From Rubrivivax sp. (GTDB taxonomy: Bacteria > Pseudomonadota > Gammaproteobacteria > Burkholderiales > Burkholderiaceae_C): a DNA stretch of 64,000 bases. Below the pieces are notes generated by a model. It did no database searches and was not told the origin of the DNA. It was given only the letters and a program-made list of their open reading frames with translations. The translations under genes were made by a program, and so were the position numbers. Where the stretch lies: positions 1 through 64,000 of the forward strand of contig JAHCKS010000006.1 of assembly GCA_026125665.1 (NCBI GenBank), read 5' to 3'. Shown here piece after piece: positions 30,416 through 40,057 of the stretch. Numbering within the stretch: the stretch's first letter is position 1; every line of letters starts with the position of its first letter.

Positions 30416-32746
30416 CTAGGCGAGCGCGCGTTCCTGCCCGGCCTTGTAGCGCGAGACGCGCTGCACGGCCGGCGAGCGGCGCAGCGCGCGCAGCACGTCG
30501 GCCAGGTGCACGCGGTCGCGCACGCTGACCATCAGGCGCAGCTCGACCAGGTCGCTGCCCCGGCCGGAGTCCATGTCCAGGTGCGTGATGTCGGCCTCGG
30601 CGGCGCTGATGGCGGCAGCCACCTGCGCCAGCACGCCCTTGCCGTTGTGCACGAGCACGTGCACGGTGGTTTCGAAGGCGCGTGTCAGCTCGTCGGCCCA
30701 CTCGACGTGGATCCAGCGTTCGCTGTCGCGCTCGTAGAGGCGCCGGCCGGTGGGGCATTCCACCGAATGCACGATGAGGCCTTCGCCGCGGCCGAGGTAG
30801 CCGGTGATCTGGTCGCCCGGGATCGGCCGGCAGCAGGTGGCGAACTGCACCGAGCCGCCTTCGCTGCCGTCGACGAACACCACGCCCTGCGCGGCCGAGG
30901 CGTCCTCGGCGGCGTAGCGGCCGAGCGTCAACGCCACGGCGTCGGGCTTGATGCCGCGGTCGCCCATCATCTGCGCCAGGCGCTTGGCGACGATGGTCGC
31001 CACCTTGCGCCCGAGGCCGATGTCGACGAGCAACTCGCCGCGGTGCCGGTTGCCGCCCCAGCGCGCCAGCTGCTGCCACAGCGCCGCCGCGTCGGTGTCG
31101 GTCGGGTCGGCCGAGGGCATCGCCAGCCCTTCGGCACGCAGCGCCTGCGCGAGCATCTTCTCGCCGAGTGCGCGCGACTCCTCGGCCTCCATGTTCTTCA
31201 GGAAGTGGCGGATCTTGCTTCGTGCGCGGCCGGTGCGAACCATCGACAGCCAGGCCGGGTTCGGCCGCGCGCCGGGGGCGGTGATGATCTCGACCACGTC
31301 GCCGCTCTTGAGCTCGGTGCGCAGCGCCGCTGCCTCGCCGTTGATGCGTGCGGCCACCATGTGCTGGCCGACGTCGGAGTGGATGGCGTAGGCGAAGTCC
31401 ACGGGCGTGGCGCCGCGCGGCAGCGCGAGGATCTTGCTCATCGGCGTGAAGACGTACACGGCTTCCGGGTGCAGGTCGATCTTCACGTGCTCCAGGAACT
31501 CGGCCGAGTCGCGCGTGTCGTCCTGGATGTCCAGCAGGCTCTGCAGCCACATCGAGCTCAGGCGCTGCGCCTCGGCGGCGGCCTGCCGGTCGAAGTCCTT
31601 GCCGCGCTGCTTGTACAGCCAGTGCGCGGCGATGCCGCTCTCGGCCACCGCGTGCATGGCCTCGGTGCGCAGCTGGAACTCCACCGCCGTGCCGAGCGGG
31701 CTGACGAGCGTGGTGTGCAGGCTCTGGTAGCCGTTGGCCTTCGGGATGGCGATGTAGTCCTTGAAGCGGCCGGGCACGGGCTTGTACAGCTGGTGCAGGA
31801 TGCCGAGCGCGACGTAGCAGTCGGTGAGCGTGGGCACGACGACGCGGAAGCCGAACAGGTCGTTCACCTGCGCGAAGCCGGCGTGTTTCTCCCGCATCTT
31901 GCGGTAGATCGAGTAGACCGTCTTCTCGCGCCCGCTCACCTGCACCTTGAGGCGGTTCTGCGCGAAGGCCCGCTCGACCTCGCGGCGCACGCGTTCGACG
32001 ATGTCGCGCCGGTGTCCGCGCGCGCGGGCCAGCGCCTTGGCCAGCGCCGCGTGCCGCCACGGGTTCAGCAGCTCGAACGAGAGCTCCTGCAGCTCGCGGT
32101 AGATCTGGTTCAGGCCGAGCCGGTGCGCGATCGGGGCGTAGATCTCGAGCGTTTCGCGCGCGATGCGCCGGCGCCGATCGGGCGCCAGCGCCGCCAGCGT
32201 TCGCATGTTGTGCAGCCGGTCGGCGAGCTTGACGAGCACGACGCGCACGTCGCGTGCCATCGCCAGCAGCATCTTGCGGAAGCTCTCGGCCTGGCCCTCC
32301 TCGCGCGTGGAGAAGTGCAGCTTGTCCAGCTTCGTCAGGCCGTCGACGAGGTCGGCCGTCGGGGCGCCGAACTTCTCGATCAGCTCGGTCTTGGTGATGC
32401 CCTGGTTGTCCTCGATCGTGTCGTGCATCAGCGCGGCCATCACCGCCTGCGCGTCCAGCCTCCAGTCGGCCACCAGCCCGGCCACGGCGATCGGGTGCGT
32501 GATGTAGGGCTTGCCGTCGGCGCGGAACTGGCCGAGGTGGGCGGCGTCGGCGAAGCGGTAGGCCTCCCGCACGAGCTTGATGTCGGCCTTGGAGAGGTAG
32601 CCGAGCTTGTCGGCCAGGGCCTGGAACGACGAGATGCCGTCGTCGGCGGGCCCCGCCGCACCGGACGCCACCGTGGGCGAAGGCACGCGCTGCAGGCCCT
32701 GCAACGCGGAGGGCAGGAACTCGGCGGCCAACGAGCGCAGGCTCAT
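30416..32746 (-). CDS. spoT: Bifunctional (p)ppGpp synthetase/hydrolase
   Basis: This enzyme makes and degrades the alarmone (p)ppGpp. The 776 residues hold an HD hydrolase domain (about 50-200) with H108-D109 and E112-D113 in LMHDTIEDN, so hydrolysis should work. The synthetase domain (about 240-360) has SGREKTVYSIYRKM, DLFGFRVVVPT and NGYQSLHTTL. A TGS domain follows (VYVFTPMSKILALPRG), then a conserved central region and a C-terminal ACT domain. It lies 106 nt after rpoZ on the same strand and is the only RelA/SpoT homologue in the window. Confidence 0.96.
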   Translation of the reverse strand: MSLRSLAAEFLPSALQGLQRVPSPTVASGAAGPADDGISSFQALADKLGYLSKADIKLVREAYRFADAAHLGQFRADGKPYITHPIAVAGLVADWRLDAQAVMAALMHDTIEDNQGITKTELIEKFGAPTADLVDGLTKLDKLHFSTREEGQAESFRKMLLAMARDVRVVLVKLADRLHNMRTLAALAPDRRRRIARETLEIYAPIAHRLGLNQIYRELQELSFELLNPWRHAALAKALARARGHRRDIVERVRREVERAFAQNRLKVQVSGREKTVYSIYRKMREKHAGFAQVNDLFGFRVVVPTLTDCYVALGILHQLYKPVPGRFKDYIAIPKANGYQSLHTTLVSPLGTAVEFQLRTEAMHAVAESGIAAHWLYKQRGKDFDRQAAAEAQRLSSMWLQSLLDIQDDTRDSAEFLEHVKIDLHPEAVYVFTPMSKILALPRGATPVDFAYAIHSDVGQHMVAARINGEAAALRTELKSGDVVEIITAPGARPNPAWLSMVRTGRARSKIRHFLKNMEAEESRALGEKMLAQALRAEGLAMPSADPTDTDAAALWQQLARWGGNRHRGELLVDIGLGRKVATIVAKRLAQMMGDRGIKPDAVALTLGRYAAEDASAAQGVVFVDGSEGGSVQFATCCRPIPGDQITGYLGRGEGLIVHSVECPTGRRLYERDSERWIHVEWADELTRAFETTVHVLVHNGKGVLAQVAAAISAAEADITHLDMDSGRGSDLVELRLMVSVRDRVHLADVLRALRRSPAVQRVSRYKAGQERALA

Positions 32747-32852
32747 GGCCGGAATTTAGCGGAGATCAGCGCGGAGGGCGAACCGCCGCCGCTGCAGGAG
32801 TCGGCGCCATGGCACCGGGGGCGCCCGGCGGTCGCGCCGGGCTGCTGCCAGC

Positions 32853-33056
32853 TCAGACCGGCACTTTGCGCAGCATCTCGAGGCCGACTTCGCCGGCGGC
32901 GATCTCGCGCAGGGCGGTGACGCCGGGCTTGTTCTTGGCCTCGACCTTGGGCGCGTGGCCCTGGCTGAGCATGCGCGCACGGTACGTCGCTGCGAGCACA
33001 AGCTGGAAGCGGTTCGGGACCTTGGCGAGGCTGTCTTCGACGGTGATGCGGGCCAT
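32853..33056 (-). CDS. rpoZ: RNA polymerase omega subunit
   Basis: A 67-residue subunit with the conserved N terminus [29 protein letters not shown] and the C-terminal part [13 protein letters not shown]. It helps RNA polymerase assembly and takes part in binding ppGpp. The ATG at 33056 is selected by family conservation; 21 codons of open frame upstream are ignored. It precedes spoT. In most relatives gmk lies directly upstream; here a two-component system on the other strand separates them. Confidence 0.95.
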   Translation of the reverse strand: MARITVEDSLAKVPNRFQLVLAATYRARMLSQGHAPKVEAKNKPGVTALREIAAGEVGLEMLRKVPV

Positions 33057-33342
33057 ACAGGGCAGGCGGACGAAGTTGGAACCTGACATTCTATAGCTGC
33101 CCGCCTCCTCGGGTGCCATTCAGCCCCGGAATCCCCTGAGGACACCGGCTGGACCGCCGCCGCGCTGCTCGGCCTTCAGCCTCGAGAAGGCGTGCGGCCG
33201 GCGGTCGCCGCAACGAGCGCCAGCCCGACGCCAGGATGACAAATTCGTAATCCCGGGACGGTGCCAGAAATGCGACCATACACGCAGCGATGTGCGCGCC
33301 CGACCTGCTCCCGGTGCGTGCGTCTTCCAAGGCGATACCTCC
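33057..33342. other. Divergent regulatory gap between rpoZ and the copper-type response regulator
   Basis: This 286-bp gap holds promoters in both directions. On the minus strand TATAGAAT (about 33088-33095) is a possible -10 for rpoZ. On the plus strand a CopR-box-like site lies at 33237-33251. I see no gene in it. Confidence 0.5.
33237..33251 (+). promoter_or_regulatory. CopR-box-like operator (TGACA-N5-GTAAT)
   Basis: TGACA, AATTC, GTAAT matches the TGACA-N5-GTAAT core described for CopR in Pseudomonas. It lies 91 nt upstream of the response regulator start. This suggests copper-responsive autoregulation by the adjacent CopR/CusR-like protein. The match is visual; the spacing to a promoter is not established. 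Confidence 0.6.
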
Positions 33343-34026
33343 ATGCGACTCCTGGTCATCGAAGACGAGCTGAAGCTGGCCCAGTACCTGCAAAAGGGCC
33401 TGGGCGAGAGCGGTCATGTCGTCGACGTGGCGAACGACGGCATCGAGGGCCGCCGCCTGGCCACGGGCGGCGAGTACGACGTCGTGCTGCTCGATCTCAT
33501 GCTGCCGGGCGTGGACGGCTTCGGCGTGCTTTCCGCGATGCGCGGCGCCGGCAAGCGCACGCCGGTGCTGATGCTCACGGCACGCGACAAGGTCGAGGAC
33601 CGCGTGCGAGGGCTCGAGCAGGGCGCCGACGACTATCTCGTCAAGCCGTTCGCGTTCTCCGAACTGCTGGCGCGCATCGTCGCGCTGGCGCGGCGCGGCG
33701 CGCCGAACGGCGCGCCCTCGGCGACCGAGCTGCGCCTCGCGGACCTCGAGGTCGATCTCATCGGACGCAAGGCGCGCCGCGGCCAGCAGCGGCTGGACCT
33801 CACCGCCAAGGAGTTCAACCTGCTGGCGCTGCTGCTGCGCCGGCGCGGCCAGATCCTCTCGCGCACCACGCTCGCCGAGCAGGTGTGGGACATGAACTTC
33901 GACTCCGACACCAACGTCGTCGAGGTGGCCGTGCGGCGCCTGCGCGCCAAGCTGGACGATCCGTTCCCGGCCAAGCTGCTGCACACCGTGCGGGGCATGG
34001 GCTACGTGCTGGAGGAACGCGCGTGA
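33343..34026 (+). CDS. OmpR-family response regulator, heavy-metal (CusR/CopR) type
   Basis: A 227-residue regulator with receiver residues E7-D8, D51 in [10 protein letters not shown] and K101 in DYLVKPFAF, followed by an OmpR winged helix (about 130-225) with [19 protein letters not shown] and [28 protein letters not shown] and [10 protein letters not shown]. This pattern fits the copper/heavy-metal branch (CusR, CopR, IrlR). The ATG at 33343 is used. Its stop overlaps the GTG of the kinase gene by 4 nt. A CopR-box-like site lies upstream. No copper efflux or oxidase gene is in the window, so the targets are elsewhere. Confidence 0.9.
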   Translation: MRLLVIEDELKLAQYLQKGLGESGHVVDVANDGIEGRRLATGGEYDVVLLDLMLPGVDGFGVLSAMRGAGKRTPVLMLTARDKVEDRVRGLEQGADDYLVKPFAFSELLARIVALARRGAPNGAPSATELRLADLEVDLIGRKARRGQQRLDLTAKEFNLLALLLRRRGQILSRTTLAEQVWDMNFDSDTNVVEVAVRRLRAKLDDPFPAKLLHTVRGMGYVLEERA

Positions 34027-35390
34027 GTTCCACGAGCGACTGTCGCACGCCGTTGTGCTCGCACTCGATCAGCACGCGCCTGTCGGGCAAGCTGGCGCTG
34101 TTCACGATGCTCGTGCTCGGGGTGCTCTTCGCCTTCACGTGGGGCATGGTGAAGATGATCCTGGTCGAGCGCAGCGCGCTCGACCTGCAGGCGCGGTGCG
34201 AGCTCATCGGCGACGTGATCAGCCGCGCCGCCAGTGGCGGCGAGGCGGCGATGCTGGCGCGGCTGCTTGCCGACGCGCCGATGCGAGCGCGCACGCGCCT
34301 GGAGGTGTGGCGCGCCGACGGCTCGTTGCTGTTCGCCGACGCCGGCCTGGCCGCGCTCGAGGGCTCCGAGCACAAGAAGGTGCACACCTTCGAGGTCGCC
34401 ACGCCCCAGCTCGAGGGCGGCAAGGTGCAGGCGCGCTACACGGTGGACTACTCGCACGACGCGGCCATGGGGCGCCGCTGGGCGTGGATCCTCGTGGCCG
34501 TGACGCTGGCCGCCGGTGCGCTGGTCGGCGGCGGCAGCTGGTGGTTCGTGCGCCGCGGCCTGAACCCGCTGCGCGAGCTGGCGGCGCAGACGCGTGCGAT
34601 CTCGCCGCGCAGCCTGGATCGGCGGCTGGCGCTGGCCGACCCGGCGGAGGAGCTGCTGCCCTGGATCGAGCAGTTCAACGCGCTGATGGAGCGCCTCGAG
34701 CGCGCCTACGCACAGCTCGAGGCCTTCAACGCCGACGTCGCCCACGAGTTGCGCACGCCGCTGGCCACGCTCATCGGCGAGACCGAGGTGGCGCTGGCAC
34801 GCGAGCGCAGCAACGAGGTGCTGCGTGACACGCTCGTCTCCAACCTCGAGGAGATGCAGCGCCTGTCGGTGATGGTCAACGACATGCTGTTCCTCGCCCA
34901 GGCCGACCGCGGTGCCGTGGCGCGGCGGGGCGAGCCGGTGAGCCTGGCGGCGCTGGCGCGGCAGGTGGTCGAGTTCCACGAGGCGGCGCTGGAGGAGTCC
35001 GGGCTGACGCTGCAGATCGACGGCGACGCCACGGTGCCGGTCGACGAGGCGCTGTTCAAGCGGGCGCTGTCCAACCTGCTCGGCAACGCCACCCGGTTCG
35101 CCGAGCATGGCTCGACGGTGGTCGTGCGCATCTCGGCCGAGCTGGCGGCCACGCCCGAGCAGGTGCAGGTGGTGGTGCAGAACCGCGGCCATTCCATCGC
35201 GCCGGCGCACCTGCCGCGCCTGTTCGACCGCTTCTTCCGCGGCGACGACTCGCGCTGCTGTCCCGAGGAACAGCATCACGGGCTGGGGCTGGCCATCGTC
35301 GCGGCCATCGCGCGCATGCACTCGGGCAGCACGCTGGCGGAGAGCCATTCGGGGCTGACGCGCGTCGGGTTCACGCTCGCCGCGCGCTGA
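34023..35390 (+). CDS. Heavy-metal-type sensor histidine kinase (CusS/CopS-like)
   Basis: A 455-residue membrane kinase starting at a GTG that overlaps the regulator stop (GTGA). Membrane helices at about residues 22-47 and 153-176 enclose a periplasmic sensor of roughly 105 residues with histidines and acidic residues, including a SEHKKVH segment, that could bind metal. A HAMP domain and the HisKA box [13 protein letters not shown] with H241 follow, then HATPase motifs [13 protein letters not shown] and [16 protein letters not shown]. It should phosphorylate the adjacent CopR-type regulator. It converges with gmk 34 bp away. Confidence 0.9.
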   Translation: MSSTSDCRTPLCSHSISTRLSGKLALFTMLVLGVLFAFTWGMVKMILVERSALDLQARCELIGDVISRAASGGEAAMLARLLADAPMRARTRLEVWRADGSLLFADAGLAALEGSEHKKVHTFEVATPQLEGGKVQARYTVDYSHDAAMGRRWAWILVAVTLAAGALVGGGSWWFVRRGLNPLRELAAQTRAISPRSLDRRLALADPAEELLPWIEQFNALMERLERAYAQLEAFNADVAHELRTPLATLIGETEVALARERSNEVLRDTLVSNLEEMQRLSVMVNDMLFLAQADRGAVARRGEPVSLAALARQVVEFHEAALEESGLTLQIDGDATVPVDEALFKRALSNLLGNATRFAEHGSTVVVRISAELAATPEQVQVVVQNRGHSIAPAHLPRLFDRFFRGDDSRCCPEEQHHGLGLAIVAAIARMHSGSTLAESHSGLTRVGFTLAAR

Positions 35391-35424
35391 GCGTGGCACA
35401 GCCGCCCCGCCGGCTGCCGGCGTT

Positions 35425-36045
35425 TCAGGCCAGCCCGAGCGCCTTGAACACGAGCGAGCGGGCCCGGCGCTGCGCCGCGAACTTCAGCCGCTGGGAATGC
35501 ACCACGGCCTTCAGGTCGAACAGTGCCGTCTCGAACAAGGCGTTGACGATCACGAAGTCGAAGTGACGCGCCTGCGCCACCTCCTCGCGGGCGTTGGCCA
35601 GGCGCGTGGCGATGACCTCGGGCTGGTCCTCGCCACGTCGGCGCAGGCGTTGCTCGAGCTCCTGCCAGCTCGGCGGCAGGATGAAGATGAGCACGGCGTG
35701 CGGAAACAGCTGCTTGATCTGCAGTGCACCCTGCCAGTCGATCTCGAGCACGACGTCCTCGCCCAGCATCAGGCGCTGCTCGATCGCCTTGCGCGAGGTG
35801 CCGTACAGGTGGCCGTGCACGTGCGCCCACTCGAAGAACTCGCCGCGTTCGACCATGCCGCGGAAGGCGGGCTCGTCGACGAACCAGTACTCGCGGCCGT
35901 CGACCTCCTGCCCGCGCGGTGCGCGCGTCGTGTGCGAGACCGAGACGGCCAGGTGCGAGTCCAGCTCGAGCAGCGCCTTGACGAGGCTGGACTTGCCCGC
36001 GCCGCTCGGGGCGGCGACGCAGAAGAGGTTGCCCGGAGTTTCCAT
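35425..36045 (-). CDS. gmk: Guanylate kinase
   Basis: Gmk converts GMP to GDP with ATP. The 206-residue protein has the P-loop [15 protein letters not shown] (residues 11-25), the GMP-binding segment [20 protein letters not shown], and [10 protein letters not shown]. It follows yicC with a 16-nt gap on the same strand, the standard yicC-gmk operon. The usual downstream neighbour rpoZ is 2.4 kb away because of the inserted two-component genes. Confidence 0.96.
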   Translation of the reverse strand: METPGNLFCVAAPSGAGKSSLVKALLELDSHLAVSVSHTTRAPRGQEVDGREYWFVDEPAFRGMVERGEFFEWAHVHGHLYGTSRKAIEQRLMLGEDVVLEIDWQGALQIKQLFPHAVLIFILPPSWQELEQRLRRRGEDQPEVIATRLANAREEVAQARHFDFVIVNALFETALFDLKAVVHSQRLKFAAQRRARSLVFKALGLA

Positions 36046-36061
36046 CTGTCGCGCGGCGGCC

Positions 36062-36952
36062 CTATTCGATGTTCTGCACCTGCTCGCGCATCTGCTCGAT
36101 CAGCACCTTCATGTCCACCGCGATGGCGGTGAGCTCCAGGGCCGCCGACTTGGAGCCCAGCGTGTTGGCCTCGCGGTGCAGCTCCTGCACGAGGAAGTCC
36201 AGCCGCTTGCCCAGCTCACCGCCCTTGGCGAGCAGGCGGTCGACCTCGTCCAGGTGCGAACGCAGCCTGGTCAGCTCCTCGGCGACATCGATGCGCAGCG
36301 CATGCGCTGCCGCCTCGGCGAGCGCCCGCTCGTGCAGCGCGCTTTCCGGGACGGCCGCCCCGGCCTGTGCGCTGGCGAGTGCTTCCTGCCACCGCTCGAG
36401 GAAACGTTGCTGCTGGCGCTGCACGACGGCCGGCACCAGCGGCTCGGCCTGACGCGCCAGCTCGCGCAGCTTGACCGTGCGCTCGGCGAGCGAGGCCGCC
36501 AGCCGCGCCCCTTCGCGCGCGCGCGCCTCGCGCAGGCCCTCGATGCAGCGGCGTGCCGCTTCGAGCGCCGGTCCTTCGCTGTCCGGGCCGGCGGTCGCGC
36601 CCCGGCACCAGGCGAGTGCCTCGTTGACGGATAGCGGCCGCGCCTCGGGCAGCCAGGCCTGCACGGTGCCCTGCAGCCGCGCCAGGCGGTTGAGCTGCTC
36701 GCTGCTCGGCTGCGGCATGCCGTCGTCACCGCCGCGCGTGGTGCCGGCACGCACCTCGACCTTGCCGCGCCGGCAGGCGGCCGAAACCAGCTCGCGCAGC
36801 GCGGGCTCGAGACCCCGTAGCTCGTCGGTTAGGCGCAGGTTCAGGTCGAGGAAGCGGCCGTTCACCGAGCGTGCCTCGATGTTCACGCTGCCCGAGGCCG
36901 GGCCCAGTTCGACGGCTGCGCTGGCGTACCCCGTCATGCTATAAACCGCCAT
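36062..36952 (-). CDS. yicC: YicC/YloC-family endoribonuclease
   Basis: A 296-residue protein with the conserved MTGYASA start region and [21 protein letters not shown] split as motifs, and the C-terminal block containing [18 protein letters not shown]. The family includes endoribonucleases that act on small RNAs such as RyhB in E. coli; the role here is inferred. The ATG at 36952 gives [12 protein letters not shown], and an internal ATG five codons later is possible. It heads a yicC-gmk operon, divergent from the Ser/Thr kinase gene. Confidence 0.93.
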   Translation of the reverse strand: MAVYSMTGYASAAVELGPASGSVNIEARSVNGRFLDLNLRLTDELRGLEPALRELVSAACRRGKVEVRAGTTRGGDDGMPQPSSEQLNRLARLQGTVQAWLPEARPLSVNEALAWCRGATAGPDSEGPALEAARRCIEGLREARAREGARLAASLAERTVKLRELARQAEPLVPAVVQRQQQRFLERWQEALASAQAGAAVPESALHERALAEAAAHALRIDVAEELTRLRSHLDEVDRLLAKGGELGKRLDFLVQELHREANTLGSKSAALELTAIAVDMKVLIEQMREQVQNIE

Positions 36953-37125
36953 CGCGCCTGCGCCCCCGTGCTGGCCGGTCAGAGCCTTCGTTGCCGCTCC
37001 CGGCCTTCAGTCTGGCCGTCGTTCGGCCGATGACCGGCCTGAGTTCGGTTCTCTGGCGGCCTGCTCGTGCCGCGTCGGACCCGCTTCGGACAGATCCCCG
37101 GCACCTCTCCACACCGTCGTCGATT

Positions 37126-38094
37126 ATGTCAAAGCCCAAGCCAGCACCGTTGCCGTCGGGCACCGTGGTCGGGGGCTACCAGGTCGTCAAGAAGCTCGCC
37201 GCCGGCGGCTTCGGTGTCGTCTATCTGGCCGAAGGCGACGACAAGCAGTACGTCGCCATCAAGGAGTACCTGCCGGCCTCGCTGGCCGAGCGCTCGCCCG
37301 GCGAGCTGACGCCGCGCGTCAAGCCCGACAAGCAGCCCCTGTACCGCCTGGGCCTGAAGAGCTTCTTCGAAGAGGGCCGCAGCCTCGCGCAGATCAGCCA
37401 CCCGAGCGTCGTCTCGGTGCTCAACTTCTTCCGCGAGAACGAGACCGTCTACATGGTGATGAACTACCTGCAGGGCGACACCCTGCAGGACTTCATCGTC
37501 ACGGCGCGCGACCTCAAGCGTGACAAGGTGTTTCGCGAGAGCTCGATCCGCAGCCTCTTCGACGAGATCCTGCGTGGCCTGCGCATCGTGCACCAGCACA
37601 AGATGCTGCACCTGGACATCAAGCCGGCCAACATCTTCGTCACCAACGACAACAAGGCGGTGATGCTGGACTTCGGCGCCGCGCGCGAGGTGCTGAGCAA
37701 GGAAGGCAACTTCATCCGCCCGATGTACACGCCGGGCTTCGCGGCGCCCGAGATGTACCGCCGCGACGGCACGCTCGGCCCCTGGACCGACATCTACGCC
37801 ATCGGTGCATGCATCTATGCCTGCATGCAGGGCTACCCGCCGAACGACGCGCCGCAGCGGCTGGAGAAGGACCGCCTCGCGCTTTCGCTCTCGCGCCTGC
37901 GCAACGTCTACTCCGACAACCTGATCGAGGTCACGGAGTGGTGCATGTCGCTCGACCCGCTCTCGCGCCCGCAGAGCGTGTTCGCGCTGCAGAAGGAGCT
38001 GGCGCGCGAGACCGAGCGCCGCTACACCAAGCTCAGCTTCGGCGAGCGGCTGAAGCTGCAGCTCGAGACGCTGAAGACCGGCGCGAAGACATGA
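37126..38094 (+). CDS. Cytosolic Ser/Thr protein kinase
   Basis: A 322-residue kinase with only a kinase domain. The Gly loop is KLAAGGFGVVYLA (about 23-35), K46 lies in VAIKEYLP, the catalytic loop is LHLDIKPANI (HLD instead of HRD, D164 present) and D182 lies in LDFGAAREV. A family insert follows the activation region (YTPGFAAPEMYRR). No membrane helix or sensor domain is seen. The ATG at 37126 is used. A PP2C phosphatase follows after 91 nt, and rph, rdgB and hemW come next, an order common in Burkholderiales. Kinase and phosphatase probably act on the same substrates. Confidence 0.9.
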   Translation: MSKPKPAPLPSGTVVGGYQVVKKLAAGGFGVVYLAEGDDKQYVAIKEYLPASLAERSPGELTPRVKPDKQPLYRLGLKSFFEEGRSLAQISHPSVVSVLNFFRENETVYMVMNYLQGDTLQDFIVTARDLKRDKVFRESSIRSLFDEILRGLRIVHQHKMLHLDIKPANIFVTNDNKAVMLDFGAAREVLSKEGNFIRPMYTPGFAAPEMYRRDGTLGPWTDIYAIGACIYACMQGYPPNDAPQRLEKDRLALSLSRLRNVYSDNLIEVTEWCMSLDPLSRPQSVFALQKELARETERRYTKLSFGERLKLQLETLKTGAKT

Positions 38095-38136
38095 GCCCCC
38101 CGAAGCGCGCTCGGCGCCTCCTCCCTCGGGGGCGGA

Positions 38137-38164
38137 CTCCGGATCGGGAGACCCGGATCCGGAG
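38137..38164. repeat. Inverted repeat in the kinase-phosphatase gap
   Basis: CTCCGGATC (38137-38145) pairs exactly with GATCCGGAG (38156-38164) across a 10-nt loop, 22 nt before the phosphatase ATG. It could fold as an mRNA hairpin that tunes phosphatase translation or processing. No T-run follows. Confidence 0.45.
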
Positions 38165-38185
38165 CCGTAGCTGAACCCGCTCCCG

Positions 38186-39115
38186 ATGCGCTTCGCCGTC
38201 TACCAGGTCAGCCGCAAGGGCGGCCGCGAGAAGAACGAAGACCGCATGGGCTACTGCTACACGCGGGACGCGGGGCTGTTCGCGCTCGCCGACGGCATGG
38301 GCGGCCACCCCGAAGGCGAGGTCGCCTCGCAGATGGCGCTGCAGACGCTGGCGGCGATCTTCCAGCGCGACGCCAAGCCGCGCCTGCCCGACCCGCTGCG
38401 CTTCCTGCACGAGGCGATCATCGCCGCGCACCACCAGCTGCTGCGCTACGCCACCGAGAAGGGCCTCGTCGACACGCCGCGCACCACGGTCGTCGCCTGC
38501 GTTATCCAGGGCAACTCGGCCTACTGGGCGCACTGCGGCGACTCGCGCCTGTACCTCGTGCGTGCCGACAAGCTGGTGGCGCGCACGCGCGACCACAGCT
38601 ACTCCGAGCTGCAGGAGACGCTGTCGCAGGTGGTGCCGATGGGCGACCGCGTCAACCGCAACGTGCTCTTCACCTGCCTCGGCAGCCCGGGCAAGCCGGT
38701 CGTGGACACTGCCGGCCCGCTGCGCATGCAGCCGCACGACCGCGTGCTGCTGTGCAGCGACGGGCTGTGGAGCAGCGTCACCGACGCCGAGATCACCGAG
38801 GTGATGACGGCGTACCCCATCGCCGAGGCGGTGCCCGAGCTGGTCGAACGTGCGCTGCGCGTGGCCGGCGAGAAGAGCGACAACGTCACCGTCCTGTCCG
38901 TCGAGTGGGACGGGCAGGAAGACGCCGACAGCGGCGGCATCTCGACGCTGTCGCTCGGCGAGGAGGTGTTCGCCTCGACCATCCAGGCGAGCCTCGGCGG
39001 CGGCGACGGCGCGGGCTCGGGCAGCGGTGCCGACGAGCTCGACGACGCCGAGATCGAGCGCTCGATCCGCGAGATCAACGAGGCGATCCAGCGCAGCTCG
39101 GGCAAGCGCCGCTGA
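38186..39115 (+). CDS. PP2C-family protein serine/threonine phosphatase
   Basis: A 309-residue metal-dependent phosphatase. The PPM motifs are NEDRMGY, LADGMGGHPEGE (metal-binding D), HCGDSRLYLV, SDGLWSS and KSDNVTVLSV (metal-binding D), covering residues 1-240. The last 70 residues are acidic, with a Gly/Ser-rich stretch. It follows the Ser/Thr kinase gene on the same strand and likely reverses its phosphorylation. The ATG at 38186 is used. The downstream gene is rph. Confidence 0.92.
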   Translation: MRFAVYQVSRKGGREKNEDRMGYCYTRDAGLFALADGMGGHPEGEVASQMALQTLAAIFQRDAKPRLPDPLRFLHEAIIAAHHQLLRYATEKGLVDTPRTTVVACVIQGNSAYWAHCGDSRLYLVRADKLVARTRDHSYSELQETLSQVVPMGDRVNRNVLFTCLGSPGKPVVDTAGPLRMQPHDRVLLCSDGLWSSVTDAEITEVMTAYPIAEAVPELVERALRVAGEKSDNVTVLSVEWDGQEDADSGGISTLSLGEEVFASTIQASLGGGDGAGSGSGADELDDAEIERSIREINEAIQRSSGKRR

Positions 39116-39283
39116 AGCCGCGCATCCGCCTGCTGCGCGGCCCGGTCTCGCAACTGTGCTCCTCGCCGTACGTGAGCACGGCTGCGGTGCTCGTCGCGAC
39201 CTCGGGCCGCTCACGACGGCGGCTGCGCGACTTCAGGCGCGGCGGGGACCCGGCTCGGCTGCGCCATCGCCGACAATCGCCGC

Positions 39284-40027
39284 ATGACATTTCAACGCTC
39301 GGGCGGTCGCGCCCACGATGCGCTGCGCGCGGTGACGCTGCAGCGCGGCTATACGAAACATGCCGAAGGGTCGGTGCTCGTCGCCTTCGGCGCCACGCAG
39401 GTGCTGTGCACGGCCTCGGTGGACGAGAAGGTGCCGCCGCACAAGCGCGGCAGCGGCGAGGGCTGGGTGACGGCGGAGTACGGCATGCTGCCGCGCAGCA
39501 CGCACACGCGCACCGACCGCGAGGCGGCGCGCGGCAGGCAAAGCGGCCGCACGCAGGAGATCCAACGCCTCATCGGCCGCTCGCTGCGCGCCGTGTTCGA
39601 CCTCGCGGCGCTCGGCGAGCGCACGATCCAGCTCGACTGCGACGTGCTGCAGGCCGACGGCGGCACGCGCACCGCGGCCATCACCGGCGCTTTCGTCGCC
39701 GCGCACGACGCGGTGAGCTGGCTCGTTGCGCAGGGGCGCATCGACGGCGCGCCGGGGGCGAGCCCGATCCGCGACCATGTCGCGGCGGTCTCGGTGGGCC
39801 TGCTCGGTGGCTCGGCCTTGCTCGACCTCGAGTACACCGAGGACAGCACCTGCGACACCGACATGAACGTCGTGATGACCGGCCGCGGCGGCTTCGTCGA
39901 GATCCAGGGCACCGCCGAAGGCGAGCCCTTCGGCCGCGCCGAGATGGACCGCCTGCTGGCGCTGGCCCAGCGCGGCATCGGCGAGCTCGTGGTCGCGCAG
40001 CGGCGCTCGCTCGGCCTGGCGGCCTGA
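39284..40027 (+). CDS. rph: Ribonuclease PH
   Basis: RNase PH is a phosphorolytic 3' exoribonuclease that trims tRNA precursors. The 247-residue length is normal. Motifs include [20 protein letters not shown] near residues 24-43, [54 protein letters not shown] and the metal-binding [15 protein letters not shown]. It precedes rdgB by 30 nt on the same strand. Confidence 0.96.
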   Translation: MTFQRSGGRAHDALRAVTLQRGYTKHAEGSVLVAFGATQVLCTASVDEKVPPHKRGSGEGWVTAEYGMLPRSTHTRTDREAARGRQSGRTQEIQRLIGRSLRAVFDLAALGERTIQLDCDVLQADGGTRTAAITGAFVAAHDAVSWLVAQGRIDGAPGASPIRDHVAAVSVGLLGGSALLDLEYTEDSTCDTDMNVVMTGRGGFVEIQGTAEGEPFGRAEMDRLLALAQRGIGELVVAQRRSLGLAA

Positions 40028-40057
40028 GCGCGAACACGCTTCGCCAGGCGCCGCGCC

